64,000 nt of DNA. Origin: Pictodentalium vernedei. Taxonomy: Eukaryota; Mollusca; Scaphopoda; Dentaliida; Dentaliidae. Every line of letters starts with the position of its first letter. The first letter of the stretch is position 1. Below, in pieces: positions 1 to 10,500 of this stretch. Under the pieces are notes generated by a model. The model had not been told where the DNA came from, made no database searches, and worked only from the letters and a program-made list of their open reading frames with translations. A program made the translations under genes and the position numbers. Where the stretch lies: the NCBI GenBank assembly GCA_031216915.1, contig CM062294.1, positions 32,441,128-32,505,127 on the forward strand, written 5' to 3'.

Positions 1-995
1 GAATGTCATTCACTTAACAGTTGCTACTATAGCTAGGTAGGCTGTCTGTTTCGGCAGTGTCTCCGTTCTGCTGCCCTCTTCGCTCTGGGCTATTTGACCC
101 AGGGCAAGAAAAAGGGGGGGGGGGGGGAGGGTGTTCCCTTGGGTCACCTGTTTTACTATGAAAACAAGGGGATACCTCCTCTGGAGTTAGTAATTCTGAG
201 CTGTTATTGGGATGGTTGTTTAGTGAGAAGTTTATGTTTTTAAAATTCATTCAAGTCTTAGTTTTTAAAGTATAGCTTTTGATTATTGCATATGTCAACG
301 GACATGATTATGCAATCCTCAGACACTTTTAGGAGTATAAGAGTCTCTATTCTCTAGGCTTACTTTATTTATTAGCTTACTTTAAAAATTATTAGTATAA
401 GGATTATATTGGATATTAATAGAGTACATGGATGTATGAAGCTCAATTTTGGAAGGTGTTGTATCTTTCTAATTTATCATAAATAAGAAAGATACATGTA
501 AGGCCTATTACTTCTTTTTCCCTACAGGGGATGACTCTATTTTATATTATTGAGCGTATTCCATTTTGCTCTATGTCCTTGGCCCTCCAGCCTTTTTACT
601 ATTCAGCTATGTCTGGGTCATTGGTACAGTATAAAAATGTTAAAAAATTTATAGTAATTTCTATATTTTTTATACTTACCAATGACCCAGACGGGGATGG
701 CCCTCCCAGGAGTTGGGAACTCTTGCCTCCCCGCTGAGTACATAGCGCTTACCAGGCACTGGTTATTAGAATGATTAATGGCGCCAATTTCGGAACGTCC
801 TTGACACTGCGCATGCGCAGTAGAGGCGAAGTGTGGAGGGCCTTTCAGGACATGTTTTCTTTGGTTTTAGATGCAAATTTTGGGGATTGGGGGGGCAAAA
901 TTTGTGTTTGGCCCTATATTTTAAGAGTTAGCACCAGCTATGTCTGGGTCATTGGTAAGTATAAAAAATATAGAAATTACTATAAATTTTTTAAC
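1..995 (+). mobile_element. DIRS element A, right-hand part
   Basis: Cut off by the window start. The first bases match the end of the tyrosine-recombinase ORF and 3' untranslated region of DIRS element C (31468 onward), including the shared phrase ending in a G-run (about 113-130). An internal complementary region is at 611-692 and the right inverted terminal repeat at 768-995, ending in TTTTTTAAC. No coding sequence of note remains inside the window. The ends lack a target duplication, as expected for a tyrosine-recombinase element. The assignment rests on direct comparison with the two other copies in this window. Confidence 0.85.
611..692 (+). repeat. DIRS internal complementary region (element A)
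   Basis: This 82-bp segment is the reverse complement of the element's extreme left end joined to the reverse complement of its extreme right end (768-995 copy ends in the same bases). It therefore has the sequence of a circle junction, the hallmark of DIRS-type replication, in which this region templates completion of a circular DNA. The segment is also nearly self-complementary at its two tips (GTCTGGGTCATTGG and CCAATGACCCAGAC). Confidence 0.85.
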
Positions 996-1036
996 TTTCT
1001 GTGAGTTATGGCCCTTGGAATATACAAAAAGCCTAT

Positions 1037-1236
1037 ATGTTTATACTATAAACCAGTGGCCCAGAACTAGCAGACTAGCTGGTGCAAACTCAGTTATCAA
1101 GGGCCAAACACCAATTTTGAACCCCCCAATCCCCCAAATTTGCTTGCAAAACCTATCTGGTCCTCCTTACTTTTACTCTCCGCACATGTGCAGCTGTCAG
1201 GAAGTGAAATCTTTGAATTGGCACCAACATCATTCT
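1037..1236 (+). repeat. Left inverted terminal repeat of DIRS element B
   Basis: About 200 bp that pair as an imperfect inverted repeat with 20107-20336. Shared landmarks are the GGGCCAAACAC motif, the CCCCCCAATCCCC block and the region around GCACATGTGCAG. It begins right after GCCTAT at 1031-1036, the same left-flank motif seen at other DIRS insertions here. Confidence 0.8.
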
Positions 1237-2229
1237 TTGTTTGACCCTTAAGTCAGTAACAATGTTCTGACACCTGTGCTTTAAAATCTCCTTTTTTTTG
1301 AGGATGCCAGACACTAATCAATGCAAGAATTGGTGGATCCAAGGCTGTTATTGGATGATGGAAGTGTACAACAGTGGTCTTATACGTTCAGGGCTGTAAC
1401 TTTATAATAATTATAAAATTATTTCATGTTTCCCAATTTCGGGACATACGCCTGACGTCATCATTTTTGCTAAAGATTAATACACTGTTTGTTAAGTATT
1501 CCTTCCCTATCCTTCTATGAACCCTTCCTGTTAGTTAAACTCTTAAACTTTTTGGCTACTTTGGGAGTTTAATGTGTATTACAAAATATTTATTCTGTTT
1601 ATCCTCATGGTTACGTCTTCATCCTAGAGGTGTTAGGTCATTTAGTATTGCATCTTCTATCTGATGTATCATTTTCTCTTCGTATGAAGATCTAGCTTTG
1701 TATCTGGTAGCATTTAGATTGGTTACTGACTTTGGGCCTTTTTGTGTGGCTGACGTCTTGTTTCTGGTTTTTCTTTTGACGTTGTTTACATTGGCAGCGT
1801 CCTCAATATGTGTAGTATTTTATATTATATTACTGTAGAATTGCTGTAGGATACATTGATTATTATTCCAATAGTGTTGCTCAAAAAATTTGAAGTTTGT
1901 CCACACTTAGGCTCAATTGGGATGCCCTTGGGCTCATAATGTTCCCTTTGGGAACTTAGGCTTTTCTTCAAAAAATTTTCAGAAAGTTTTTTTTTTTTTA
2001 GAATTTAATTTTGATTACTATTATTCAATGACATGTATCTTTATAATATGTTTTTTTTTGTGGAGTTTGTAGGAGTGCTATCAACTTTAGTCGATGCACT
2101 CCTGCGGATTCTTGTCCTACTTGTGTACAGTGGGATGACAAATGGAGACGGGTGTCACAGTACATTGTTGATGGTGAGATTCCTATATGGGGCCTCTCAC
2201 CACGATATAATTCTAGTTTTTAGTTTCTA
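1237..2229. other. Noncoding 5' region of DIRS element B
   Basis: About 1 kb between the left inverted repeat and the gag-like region. It is colinear with 25590-26460 of element C (shared GGATGCCAGACAC phrase, the CATCTTCCATCTGATG-like run, and the CCACACTTAGGCT block near 1899). No open frame of substance is seen; it is presumably the leader and promoter region of the element. Confidence 0.6.
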
Positions 2230-2904
2230 TTTCAGAGGAACATGAACATGGTGATGATATTGTGACATTCATCCAAAGTGTGCTACCGTCGTCACGCTCG
2301 GTTGAGCAAATAGAGCTATCTGCAGGGTGCTCAAGAATATAAGCAAGTGATCCTTGTAAGCAGCTAGCTTGACCGGTGAAGCGGTTACTCCGTCCGGTGA
2401 GTCGTGACACTGGGTATGTCCGTTGCGGTCGAGGGAAGTGTAGATGTGGGTAGAGCAAGCACCTAAAAATAAAATGAGCGCACCGAGTGACGACGGAAAT
2501 AGGGAGGAAGTTAGTAAGTTTCTTTTAGGGAGGCTAAACGTTGATTTGGGGCCAAACGTTGTTTTGAGAAACTTGCATGAGTCGGAGCATATGTCCACCC
2601 GTTGCTCGGGATGCTCCGTCTAGTCTGTAGCCGGGGTCGGCTTCAGTCATGACTTCCTCTGCTACGTTACATAAGCTGGAACCAAGTTTTCTTTTCAGGG
2701 TCTTGGCGAGGTCTGATGAGACTGCGAGCGGGAGAGGTCCCTCTCTAATCCAACAACATTTGGTGCCAAATGTTGTTTTGAGAAACTTGCACGAGCTGGA
2801 GCATACGTCCAACCGCCGCTCGGGATGCTCCGTCTAGTCTGCATCCAGGGTCGGCTTCAGTCATGGCTTCCTCCGCAACATTATTTAAGCACACACGACC
2901 ACAG

Positions 2905-4240
2905 ACTAGCTACCCGACTTCAGATATCCAGCCAGTTCCGCAAAGACAGAGCCATTCTTCTCCTGTGAAGTCGGACCATCCAGTAGCTAGCCATTCGAGG
3001 CATCGATCAACGGGACGTTCGGAGAAGGGATATACCTCTGGATCTTCGCCCCAGGAGCAGAAAGCGGCGGAAAAACCAGAAGTCTTGGTAATGGACTTGC
3101 TGTCGCAGATCGCAAAAGCTATCGCAGCATCCCAGCAAATGCAAGAGCAGACTCTGGAGGTGAGCTGTCGGACAGTGCTGGGACGGTCCAGTCATCTGCA
3201 GATGCAAGGAACCAAGTGTCATAGCTGATTCAGTTGGATGCTGAAAGGGACTAGGAAGAGGATTACCCTTCCCTTTCAGAACAATATATGGAAGCAATGG
3301 ACTTCATTTGTCAGTAATATCTTAAATCTGTTCCAACTGATCAGCATGCTGTGACTACTATAGAGGAATAGCTACCCGACATGGGGGCGTTGTGGCGTCG
3401 TGGTAACTGGTTCTCAGATCACCGAAGTTAAGCAACGTCGGGTGCGGTTAGTGGTTGGATGGGTGACCATTTCAGCGACTGATTCATGTTCCCGCGTTGT
3501 GTCCTTGGACAAGGCACTTAACCCCGATTGCCTACATGGGGGCACGATGACGCTGTGCACTAAGGCATACTGCACGTCGATGGTGCGCATGTCTTCAACC
3601 AGTCTAACCCTGCCTGTGCCGTGGTGCAGAGTTCAGAGTTCCGATGTTGGAGAGCTGGCAGCTGCTCGTCGTTGCTCGGTGGTTCTCTCCAGGTACTCCG
3701 GCTTCCTCCACCCATAAAACTGTCATGGTCACGATTAGCCATTGTGCATAAGTATGTGACCTTAAACACCAATAAATAAAAAGCTACCCGACTTCGAATA
3801 TCCACCAGTTGTGCGAAGACAGAGCCATTCTTCGCCCGTGATGTCGGACCATCCAGTAGCTAGCGATCTGAGGCATCGATCAACTGGATGTTTGGAGAAG
3901 AGATATACCTCCGGATCTTCATCCCAGGAGCAGCAAGCAGTGGAAAAAACAGAAGACCGCTGCTCCTCAAGCCTCGGTAACGCACTTGCTGTCGCTGATC
4001 GCACAGCTAATCACAGCATCCCAGCAAATGCAAGAGCAGGCTCCTGCAGACTCCAGAGATGAGCTGTAGGACAGTGCTGGGTCGGTCCAGTCATCTGCAC
4101 ATGTAGACACAAGGGACCAGATGTCATAGCTGATTCAGTCGATGATGAAAGGGACTAGGAAAAGAATTACCCTTCCCTTTCAGAACAGCATATGGTAGCG
4201 ATAGACTTTATTCATCAGTACTATCCCATATCTGTTCCAC
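2905..4240 (+). repeat. Tandem duplication in DIRS-B ORF1 (two copies)
   Basis: The segment 2905-3369 (starting AGCTACCCGACTTC) is repeated at 3782-4240 with roughly 85-90% identity by eye, including the CGGACCATCCAGTAGCTAGC block and the GATCAGCATGCTGTGACTACTA end. The SINE at 3381-3781 lies at the start of the second copy. Confidence 0.75.
3381..3781 (+). mobile_element. SINE with 5S rRNA-derived head (SINE3-type)
   Basis: The head (about 3415-3475) matches the internal promoter part of eukaryotic 5S rRNA: GAAGTTAAGCAACGTCGGG corresponds to box A/intermediate element and GGTTAGTGGTTGGATGGG to box C. It is followed by a body (GTGTCCTTGGACAAGGCACTT, then CACGATGACGCTGTGCACTA) and a tail in AATAAATAAA. 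The 11-bp flanking repeat AGCTACCCGAC (3370-3380 and 3782-3792) looks like a target-site duplication. RNA polymerase III would transcribe it; mobilisation would rely on a partner LINE. The body is the same as in the tRNA-headed SINEs at 38439, 42315 and 45892. Confidence 0.85.
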
Positions 4241-4406
4241 CTGATCAGCATGCTGTGACTACTAGAGGGAAACTGCTGTCGTCTCTAGAAGCAGACTTGG
4301 TGCAGAGGAAAGAGGACATTCTTTCCATTCTGACACAGTCTAGACAGGTGTCGTAGGCCTTTGACCATGTTGACGACACCATATTCAACCTCTCTAATAC
4401 TAGGAG

Positions 4407-5178
4407 TGTGATAGTGTTCAAATTATGCTATTTACTTACTCATTCTTCTTTCTTTATTATAGGTTATTTTTGGACAGAACATATTAATTTATTATTTATT
4501 TCAGCATCTAATTTATTGTTTAGGTTTAACTTATTTATTTCAGTTTCAGCTTTCAGGTGATTTGCGTTGTGTTATACTGCGTTTGCTTGCATCTTTTACT
4601 TGGATGGGGTTAAGTCTGTTCAAGTTTCGCTTCAATTGTTTGAGTTGCCTCGGTTCAGTTTGACGCGGGAAAACTCTATTGTTTTGAGTCTGGCTGGTTT
4701 CCTTTTTCTTGATTGTCACTCCTGGTCGTCAGACATTGATCCTTGATCGAAATTTGTATATTGTGGAGGCAATTTAATATTTTCAAAAGATCCGAGTCAT
4801 TCTGAATTGGTAAGAAACATTTGTTTATACTTTTCGTATTTTAAGTGCAAAGCATCTGCAGGATGATAGGCGCAATCGCCCCGATCACCTGCAGCTGCAT
4901 TGACACTGAATCGTTTATGTTTCGCTCTTTTTGAAATCGCTTCCACAATATTATTTGGGAATGTACTATTTACATATTATAATTATTTTGCAGGATCTCA
5001 TTCTCATTGTGATGATGTAAAGATTTGTTGTGATCGATGTACCATTTCTTCTTGACATTTCCATCTGTGATATTTTAGTGTAAATAAATAAATATGTATA
5101 TAAGGTGAATTGAAGACAGATCCATTTTATTTTTATCGGGAGATGGCTCGATATGTTTCAACCCACCACTCTGCGATA
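4407..5178 (+). repeat. 5' LTR
   Basis: 772 bp, beginning TGTGATAGTG and ending CTCTGCGATA. I see no difference from the 3' LTR at 12713-13484. The usual terminal TG is present, but the 3' terminus is TA rather than CA. U3 would carry the promoter; a TATA-like box and AATAAA lie near the 3' part. Confidence 0.95.
5083..5104 (+). promoter_or_regulatory. LTR poly(A) signal and TATA-like box
   Basis: AATAAA lies at 5083-5088 and TATATAAG at 5097-5104, about 75 bp before the LTR end; the same pair recurs at 13389-13394 and 13403-13410 in the 3' LTR. The TATA-like box would start transcription in the last part of the LTR. Whether this AATAAA serves polyadenylation is uncertain, because it lies upstream of the TATA-like motif. 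Confidence 0.45.
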
Positions 5179-5179
5179 A

Positions 5180-5192
5180 TGGCGCCCAACGT
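5180..5192 (+). other. Primer-binding site
   Basis: TGGCGCCCAACGT begins one base after the 5' LTR. It starts with TGG, complementary to a tRNA CCA 3' end, as in primer-binding sites of LTR elements. The tRNA species is not determined by eye. Confidence 0.7.
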
Positions 5193-6419
5193 ACATTCTG
5201 ATTTTCATTGAATGGATCTGGTGGAAGATAGTGTTTACGTTTCATCAGTGAAAACATCGTGTCGGAAATTGAATATGTAAATATCATGACGTCATACAGC
5301 TAGTTCCACCTATTCGTCGACGAAAAGGATTCTGTCATGTTTTGGATTAACTTGTGAGAGTTGTGAAGTGTGATTTTCTCCATATTTGTGGATTCGTATT
5401 TTTCTACTCACTACTGTACAGGAAATTTCCGAACTGTGATTTCGTCAGAAAGCTTAGGATGTATTCAGACAGGTATACCTAACTTTTAGATTTATATTTT
5501 CCCACACATGATGAACTCCTCGTAACGGCACGTGACCAATAGTCCATTGAACTGCTTATTCCATTGGTTGATGAATGATAACTGACTGTGTGTGACAACT
5601 TTGAAGCATTGACTTATCTTCCCACTGAAGGTGACCCAGAAAGTTATAAACTTTACACAATTGACGATGATTTGAATGTAGTAAACAAAACACAGAGACC
5701 CACAATTATTTCTCATTTGCAATTGATGATGTGTTACAGTGTTAATATGCTTCCAGGTGACCTCTTGTTCCGATAATTGTTTACTGTAAACAAGTCACGC
5801 CCACTTAGTTTGTTATTGTTTACAAACCACGCCATACTTGCACATGTAACTTCAGTGTCAAACACGAGCATTATTCACACATTGTTTCATTTTGTGATGA
5901 GATATTCTCATCAGAAAGTCGATAATGTGCCTGTAGTGTAGCTGTTTGCAGTTTTGTTTACGTTGATCTGCAGTTCCTCTTTCTAACTGTGTTCGTTTAT
6001 TTTACTAGTCCTGTGCTTCATTCGGGGAAACACATGGCTTGAATGATAAACAAGCAACGCCCACCTTTATAATTAGCCGAGGTCATTGTCACGTGATGTA
6101 GTTTCTCCAGTTATAAAGGTCAAAGGTCTGCCCTAGTTTTCAGCTTTCTGGCCAGATTCAGTGGCTGTTGTAATTTTCATTGTGTTAATGTGACAAGCAG
6201 AACTTGTGTAAATCTTTTGCAGATATTTGGAAAGAATATTATTTTGCGAAAGCAATTGTTTGTTTATAGCAAATAAGCAATAGTTTTCTGGAATTATTTT
6301 GATAGAATGTTTGGCTGAACCTGACTGATTTTTTTTTTTTTTTCTCTTCTCATATTGAGGTGGTGCACAATTATGGTGTGTTTATTTGCTTGAGGTGTCA
6401 TCACCCCTACTGTTCAAAA
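5193..6419 (+). other. Ty3/Gypsy untranslated leader
   Basis: About 1.2 kb between the primer-binding site and the gag ATG. It carries several short open frames (for example 5588-5776) that I regard as chance. A T-run (about 6331-6343) precedes gag. It may hold packaging or internal initiation signals, but none is identifiable by eye. Confidence 0.6.
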
Positions 6420-7577
6420 ATGTCTTCAGATGATATTTCACAGGAAGATATCCAGACTATGGTGAAAGCTTTTCAGAAAATGGGTGTCAAACCCAAGGCT
6501 GACACACCAGAGCAATTTCAATCTTGGTTACAGGGTTTCAGCCAACAATCAGAAATTGAGAGCGAGCCTGTTGATGAACCTCAACCCAAAATAATTGTTA
6601 AAAATCCTTTAAGAATTTCAGTTTTTTCAGGTGATCCTAAGGGTGAGACCACATATGATCTGTGGCGATATGAAGTAAAATGTCTCATTTCAGAAAATCA
6701 TAGTACATCTGAAATTTTACAATGTATGAGAAAATCATTGAAAGGTGAAGCGGCTCGAATTGTTATGAGACTTGGTGCTCGGGCAACATGTGACGAAATC
6801 TTGAAAAAATTAGACAGCATATATGGAGTGATTGATACTAGGGAATCAATTTTGTCACAATTTTATAGCTCTTTTCAGGCTGATACAGAAGATGTTGTCA
6901 ATTGGGGTTGTAGGCTTGAAGATTTATTAAACCGTGCTGTTGTTATGGGTGAAGTAAGGGTAGAGGAAACAGATCAGATGTTGAGATCAATGTTTTGGTC
7001 TGGTCTTCGTAGAGATCTCAAAGATATTAGTGGTTACAAATTCGACCAGACTAAAACATTTGATGAGTTGAGAGTTGCCTTACGCAAGCTAGAATTAGAG
7101 CACCATAAAATGCCTGCCAGCAATGTCAAGACAGCCTCTGTCAAGGTTATCCAATCAAATTCTTCTGAATTACAGGACCTCAAGAAAATGATTAATGAAT
7201 TAAAATCTGATTTAGCAGAACTTAAAAGAGATAGACAGCTCAGTCAACCACCAATTAGTCATGTACAGCCTAATTCTTATTTTAACCGAGCACGTGGTAG
7301 AAGAGGTGGTTTTAGAAATTATAATTCTAGAAACAATAATACTTACACTAATGCTACTAACTCATATTCTGATTCTAACAATTTACAGAATGATAGATAT
7401 TTCAGACATAGACAAACTGCACCTCATGATGATGGTGATAATTCTAATACTGGGAATTTTCAAGTTTCACATAATAACATACAATGTCATAAATGTTTTC
7501 AGTATGGCCATATAGCAGTTGGTTGCCGAACAAGAGTTGACAAACGTAGAACTCCAAGAAGGGGTGGTTTAAATTAG
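6420..7577 (+). CDS. gag: Ty3/Gypsy Gag polyprotein
   Basis: Structural protein of the virus-like particle. I place the start at the ATG at 6420 (385 aa); the frame is open upstream to 6360, but only from a GTG. The central part (FDQTKTFDELRVALRKLE region) has the look of a retrotransposon Gag capsid. A short charged helical stretch (LQDLKKMINELKSDLAELKR) follows, then an Arg/Gly/Asn-rich RNA-binding tail, and one zinc knuckle of the CX2CX4HX4C type (CHKCFQYGHIAVGC, 7485-7526). The ORF ends with TAG at 7575-7577, directly after a slippery heptamer that would send a fraction of ribosomes into pol. Intact. Confidence 0.93.
   Translation: MSSDDISQEDIQTMVKAFQKMGVKPKADTPEQFQSWLQGFSQQSEIESEPVDEPQPKIIVKNPLRISVFSGDPKGETTYDLWRYEVKCLISENHSTSEILQCMRKSLKGEAARIVMRLGARATCDEILKKLDSIYGVIDTRESILSQFYSSFQADTEDVVNWGCRLEDLLNRAVVMGEVRVEETDQMLRSMFWSGLRRDLKDISGYKFDQTKTFDELRVALRKLELEHHKMPASNVKTASVKVIQSNSSELQDLKKMINELKSDLAELKRDRQLSQPPISHVQPNSYFNRARGRRGGFRNYNSRNNNTYTNATNSYSDSNNLQNDRYFRHRQTAPHDDGDNSNTGNFQVSHNNIQCHKCFQYGHIAVGCRTRVDKRRTPRRGGLN
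7568..7577 (+). promoter_or_regulatory. -1 ribosomal frameshift site at the gag/pol junction
   Basis: TTTAAAT at 7568-7574 fits X XXY YYZ in the gag frame (GGT TTA AAT), and the gag stop TAG follows at once. The pol frame is -1 relative to gag and is open from the slip point, so one tandem slip yields Gag-Pol. U UUA AAU is an established strong slippery heptamer in viruses. A downstream stimulatory structure was not resolved by eye. Confidence 0.8.
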
Positions 7578-10500
7578 CAAGCGTCTGTGACGGTAGGCCA
7601 GCCATAGATGCTAATGGTACAAATAATAGGCCTAATTCCTGTAAGGTCAATGAACCACCTGGGCTATATGGTACAGCAACAGAAGTTAACATTGTTATTT
7701 CAGGTTCACAAACTAAATGTCTTCTGGACACAGGATCAACTGTGTCTACTGTTAGTGAATCATTTTATCATTCACATCTTAATAATTTAACACTTCATCC
7801 ACTGAGTTGTATTCTGAATGTGGAATGTGCTGATGGGAAGAATCTTCCGTACTTAGGTTACATTGAGGTAGACATAGAAATTCCTTGCTTAGTTTCTAGT
7901 AAACCCAAATATTGTATTATACTGGTTGTACCAGACAGTGGGTACAACATGTCTACACCGGTGTTACTTGGTACAAATGTGTTAAACATATTTTTAGATG
8001 AGTGCAAAGAATATCATGGTGACAAATTTTTACAGGTTGCGACTTTAACTACACCATGGTACATGGCATTCCGATGTCTTTCTCTTCGAGAAAGGGAACT
8101 TAAGAAAAATAATTTTAGGCTTGGTGTAGTTAAAAGTGCTGAAAAGGGTAATGTCATTTTGAACCCTAATACAGAACATGTAATTTCAGGTTTTGTAAGC
8201 CACAAATTGCCATATAATCCAACATGTGCTATTTTGCAGCCACTTTCAGATTCCAATAGTCTATCTTGCCTTGAGATTGCTCCATACATTCTTCAGTATG
8301 ATTATAACAACACAGGTATTATTAAAGTTCACTTATCAAATACTACAACAAGAACAATTTCTATTACTCCACATGCAAATATATGTGAAATACAACCAGT
8401 GTCTGTTGCTAATGATCTTGAAACCTCAAATAATGTTTCTAGTAATGAAATATCAGATAAAATAGATATTGATTCTTCAACTTTATCTGATGATCAGTTG
8501 AAGGAAGGTTTAAATCTTGTACATAAATTTTCAGATATTTTTTCTCAACATGATAATGATATTGGGTTTTATAATACTGTCAAGCACCGTATTGATTTGC
8601 ATGATGACACTCCATTCAAACAACGATTTAGACGTATTCCACCAGGTATGCTGGATGAGGTACGGAATCACCTTCATCAGTTACTTGCTGCTGGAGTTAT
8701 CCGGCGGTCACACAGTCCTTATGCCTCAAACATGGTGCTTGTTCGAAAAAAATCTGGTGACCTAAGAATTTGTATAGATTATCGTTTTTTAAATAAGAGA
8801 ACTGTACAGGATTCATATGCCTTACCACGGATAGATGAAATTCTCGACTACCTTTCAGGATCTAAATATTTCAGTGTTCTCGACCTGAAGTCGGGTTATC
8901 ATCAGCTGGAAATCTTGGAGGAGCATAAGGAGCGCACAGCATTTACTGCTGGGCCTCTTGGCTTTTATGAGTTCAATCGAATAGCTTTCGGTTTAAAAAA
9001 TGCCCCTGCAAGTTTTCAGCGGATGATGGAACAATGTTTGGAAGGTTTAAACTTAAAAATATGCTTAGTGTACATAGACGATGTTATAATTTTTTCAGAT
9101 TCATTTGAACAACACATGGAGAGGCTTCAAATGGTGTTTGATAGATTACGAGAATGTGGCTTGAAGCTCTCTCCATCTAAATGTCGACTGTTTAAGAAAA
9201 AAGTTGTTTATGTAGGCCATGTTGTATCAGAAAATGGAATAGAGGCTGACCCTTCGAAAATTGACAAAATTGTCAATTGGCCTACACCTGTAAATCCTGA
9301 TGAGTTACGTAAATTCTTAGGGTTTGCAGGATATTACAGAAAATATGTGAAGAACTTTTCAAAGATATCGAAACCTTTAACAGATCTGCTCCCTCCAACT
9401 AATGTTTCAAAGAAAAGAGGTAAAAAGAAATCCATCTACATAGATAAATGGTCATGGAGTGAGGAGCAGAAGTTGGCTTTTTCCAAACTAAAAGAGTGTT
9501 TATCAACTCCACCTGTTCTAGGTTACCCAGATTACAGCCAGCCATTTGAATTACATACAGATGCCAGCTCATATGGTTTGGGTGCTGTATTGTATCAGAC
9601 TCAGAATGGACAAAAGAAAGTAATAGCCTATGCAAGTCGTGGAGTCAGTAATTCCGAACGGAACTATGCGGCTCACAAGTTAGAGTTTTTGGCTCTAAAA
9701 TGGGCAGTTACTGATAAGTTCCACGATTACTTGTATGGGCACCACTTTGTGGTTTTTACGGATAATAATCCATTGACCTATGTTCTCACCACAGCAAAGT
9801 TAGATGCAACATCACAACGATGGCTGTCAGCATTGGCTGCATTTGACTTTGATATCAACTATCGTCCTGGCAAATCCAATATGGATGCTGATAGTCTTTC
9901 CAGGTTTCCAACATATGTAAGGGAAATCCCCTGTGAAGAAAAAATTGACAAGTCAATTGTCAAAACTATTTGTAACTCGTTGCAGTTACAACAACCTTTT
10001 GTAAACAGTATGTGCTGTTCTGTATCTGTGTTGGATACCCTGGATGACCCAGCTGGCCAGGAAATAGATGATATGACAGATAGAGATTGGAGAAGATTAC
10101 AAGAGAAAGATGACATTATCAAGCCATGGATGACCGCAGTTCGGTCTGGTGTCCGTCCGAAAAGATCAAGTTTACCTCCTACTAAGGAGCACTCGGCCAT
10201 GTATCGACATTTCAACATGTTTAACTTTCATCGTGGCACACTACATAAGGAAGCTGTTTTCAATTCTCAGCCACGGCAACAATTGGTGTTGCCATTTTCT
10301 CAGGTTAAAAAAGTTCTGACGTCTTTACATAATGATATTGGCCATCCCGGTAGGGATAGGTGCATATCATTAGTTAAAGAGAGATTTTATTGGCCGGGAA
10401 TTGACAGCATGGTAGAGAAATGGATCGGAAACTGTCCAAGATGTTTGCGCCGTAAGTCACCTACCAATTCCAGAGCTCCACTAGTTTCCATCGATACATC

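Larger units (their letters stand above)
2230..4400 (+). pseudogene. Decayed DIRS gag-like ORF1, first half (element B)
   Basis: Colinear with ORF1 of element C. The stretch around 2235-2320 matches 26695-26760 (EEQEQGDV region), and 2863-3228 keeps an open frame containing the MDLLSQIAKAIAASQQ block that is also seen at 27350 in element C. Two internal tandem duplications (about 2510-2640 with 2730-2870, and 2905-3369 with 3782-4240), a SINE and multiple stops break it. The reading continues beyond the Ty3/Gypsy insertion at 13485. It is clearly non-functional. Gag-like function is inferred from position in the DIRS family. Confidence 0.65.

Noticed and set aside
3400..3480. A 5S rRNA gene
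   Set aside because: Only the internal promoter part matches; the 5' and 3' ends of 5S rRNA are missing and a SINE body follows.
6360..6419. Longer Gag start at 6360
   Set aside because: The codon there is GTG; the first ATG in frame is at 6420 and the extra 20 residues look non-conserved.
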